Notes under the pieces: model-generated
Databases searched by the model: none
The model's input: only the letters and a program-made list of their open reading frames with translations
Told to the model about the DNA's origin: nothing
Shown: in pieces, positions 62,827-64,000 of the stretch
Layout: each line of letters starts with the position of its first letter
Numbering within the stretch: the stretch's first letter is position 1
NCBI GenBank assembly: GCA_018350325.1
Contig: JAEVLN010000012.1
Span: forward strand, 951,991-1,015,990
Direction of reading: 5' to 3'
Source: Globodera rostochiensis
Taxonomy: Eukaryota; Nematoda; Chromadorea; Rhabditida; Heteroderidae
DNA length: 64,000 nt
Program-made: the position numbers and the translations under genes

Positions 62827-64000
62827 TGTCCCGGCATTTGCAACAATTCTTCCCAATTTTCAGGACAAAATTGTCAGCTTTTTTGAACCGAGTTTTGTAC
62901 ATTGTTCTGATTTTTGTTGGCCGTAATTTGTGAAAAGCCTCTGACTAAAATGAAAGAATTTCATAAAGCTTTGTCCCCTTTTAGAGGGTGATCAATGATC
63001 AGAGCGGCTTTTGCCACCAAAATAAAAAAATGCTTTTCCTCTCAGCCAGCAGTCAGTGTGTCTAATCGATCAAATCACTCTTTTTACTTCTTCTTCTTCT
63101 TGTTGTCCAGTGAACACGACGAGTTGATCAGATCGTCAGGCAATGTTTTGTCACGCGTCTGTCTGTACTTGCTGGGGGCCCAAATTGTGTGCAAAAATCG
63201 ATTGACGGGGCGCGGGCGATTGGTCGTTGGTCGACAAATTATTGGGCTCAATTGGACGCCGCGATGCGATGATATTGGAGGCACACCTTTTGCTGAAAAT
63301 GAATGTTATTTGTTAGTGACAGTCACGAAATGACAGCCGCACCGATCGAAACATCGCCAAAATGGCACAGAAATAAATATTTTATGCGAATTTTTGGAAC
63401 GCCATTTTTTTTTTGCCGGGCTCGACACGTCGGTAGCATTTATCTGTACACACAACACAACTGCTCTCTGTCCACGGTTTAAAACTCTTTAAAAAGAGGC
63501 CATTTCATTCATTCATTATGTGCCATCCAGCCACACTTTCTTCCAAACATCGTTCATTCCCTGCCAAAGTGCCACATTTTTGTGCCATCCCCATTCCTTG
63601 TACCGTTATGTCTCCCCCTTAAAATTCTCTTGCCCATGGGACCCCCCCCCCCCCCCCCTCATTCCGTTGGCACTGGAGGAGGGCCAATGATGAATAGGAA
63701 TGTTGAAGAATGAATGAATGAATATGGCTTTCTGGGGTGGGGACAATGTGAAAACAAACAAACGACGAAAGGAAAAAGTAGACAAAACAAAACAACGAAA
63801 GTGAGACTCCATGCGGGGATAATACATATCGACGGCATAAATGACGGCGAAAGGAAAGGAGAGGATCGATCGATTCAAAAAGCGGATTTTTTTTGTTAAA
63901 ATTTGACCGTAAATAAGGCCTCAACCCTTTGAGGGAGTGATCGATCAAAAAAAGGAGATATTTATTAAACACAAAATTTTATTGAATCACTAGGACCAAG
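62827..64000. other. Upstream of the TMEM68-like gene; no gene seen
   Basis: Contains TTCTTCTTCTTCTTG near 63089, a poly-C run of about 18 at 63641-63658 and ATGAATGAATGAAT near 63710. Open frames on both strands show no recognisable domain. The promoter of the TMEM68-like gene probably lies at the left edge. Confidence 0.45.

Noticed and set aside
62200..62886. Plus-strand frame of 214 codons rich in Val/Leu
   Set aside because: Antisense of the low-complexity N-terminus of the TMEM68-like protein.
62995..63333. Plus-strand frame of 112 codons
   Set aside because: No domain, weak start context and an antisense open frame; nothing supports expression.

Overview
This is a nematode nuclear genome window, most likely from a plant-parasitic cyst nematode (Heterodera/Globodera group). 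The genes have many short introns with TTTCAG or TTTTAG acceptors. The best matches are animal and nematode proteins: EGL-19-type calcium channel, LDB-1, DIPP-type Nudix, PDH E1-beta and TMEM68. Three copies of an F-box-like family, which I recall as expanded in cyst nematodes, point to that group. The species call is inference. Intergenic and intronic DNA is full of poly-C/poly-G runs, foldback (MITE-like) elements and minisatellites.

Layout. Left end (1-3.3 kb): foldback repeats, a small C2H2 zinc-finger gene (+), a 96-codon hypothetical gene (+) and a PMS2-like scrap (-). 3.4-22.1 kb: one very large gene on the minus strand, the L-type (CaV1) voltage-gated calcium channel alpha-1 subunit (egl-19). 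All four pore glutamates, the AID, the IQ region and a C-terminal VTTL PDZ ligand can be read. Its introns hold a tRNA-Ala(CGC) and many repeats. 22-26.4 kb: upstream DNA with purine-rich tracts. 26.4-31.2 kb: LIM-domain-binding protein (ldb-1, -).

33.9-44.7 kb: a near-perfect inverted duplication. Each arm is about 2 kb and carries an intact F-box-like gene. The arms flank a 6.8-kb segment with an SLC35C2-like transporter (+) and a NEK-like kinase (-). The left arm also carries a truncated copy of the kinase first exon, so the right arm is the likely source.

46-53.7 kb: three plus-strand genes in a row: a DIPP-type Nudix hydrolase with a long low-complexity tail, a mitochondrial S4-domain MTRES1-like protein, and pyruvate dehydrogenase E1 beta. 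54.4-56.4 kb: a secreted S1 serine protease (-) with an altered specificity pocket. 57.7-59 kb: a third F-box-like paralogue (+). 59.4-62.8 kb: a TMEM68-like ER acyltransferase (-). The last 1.2 kb shows no supported gene.

The genes do not form one pathway. The two adjacent mitochondrial genes (MTRES1-like, PDHB) are the only functional neighbours. I did not find a clearly new multi-gene system. The strongest unusual structures are the inverted duplication, the one-finger-per-exon duplication with an identical mini-intron, and the dense family of palindromic foldback elements. Exon borders were read by eye from splice sites and phase.
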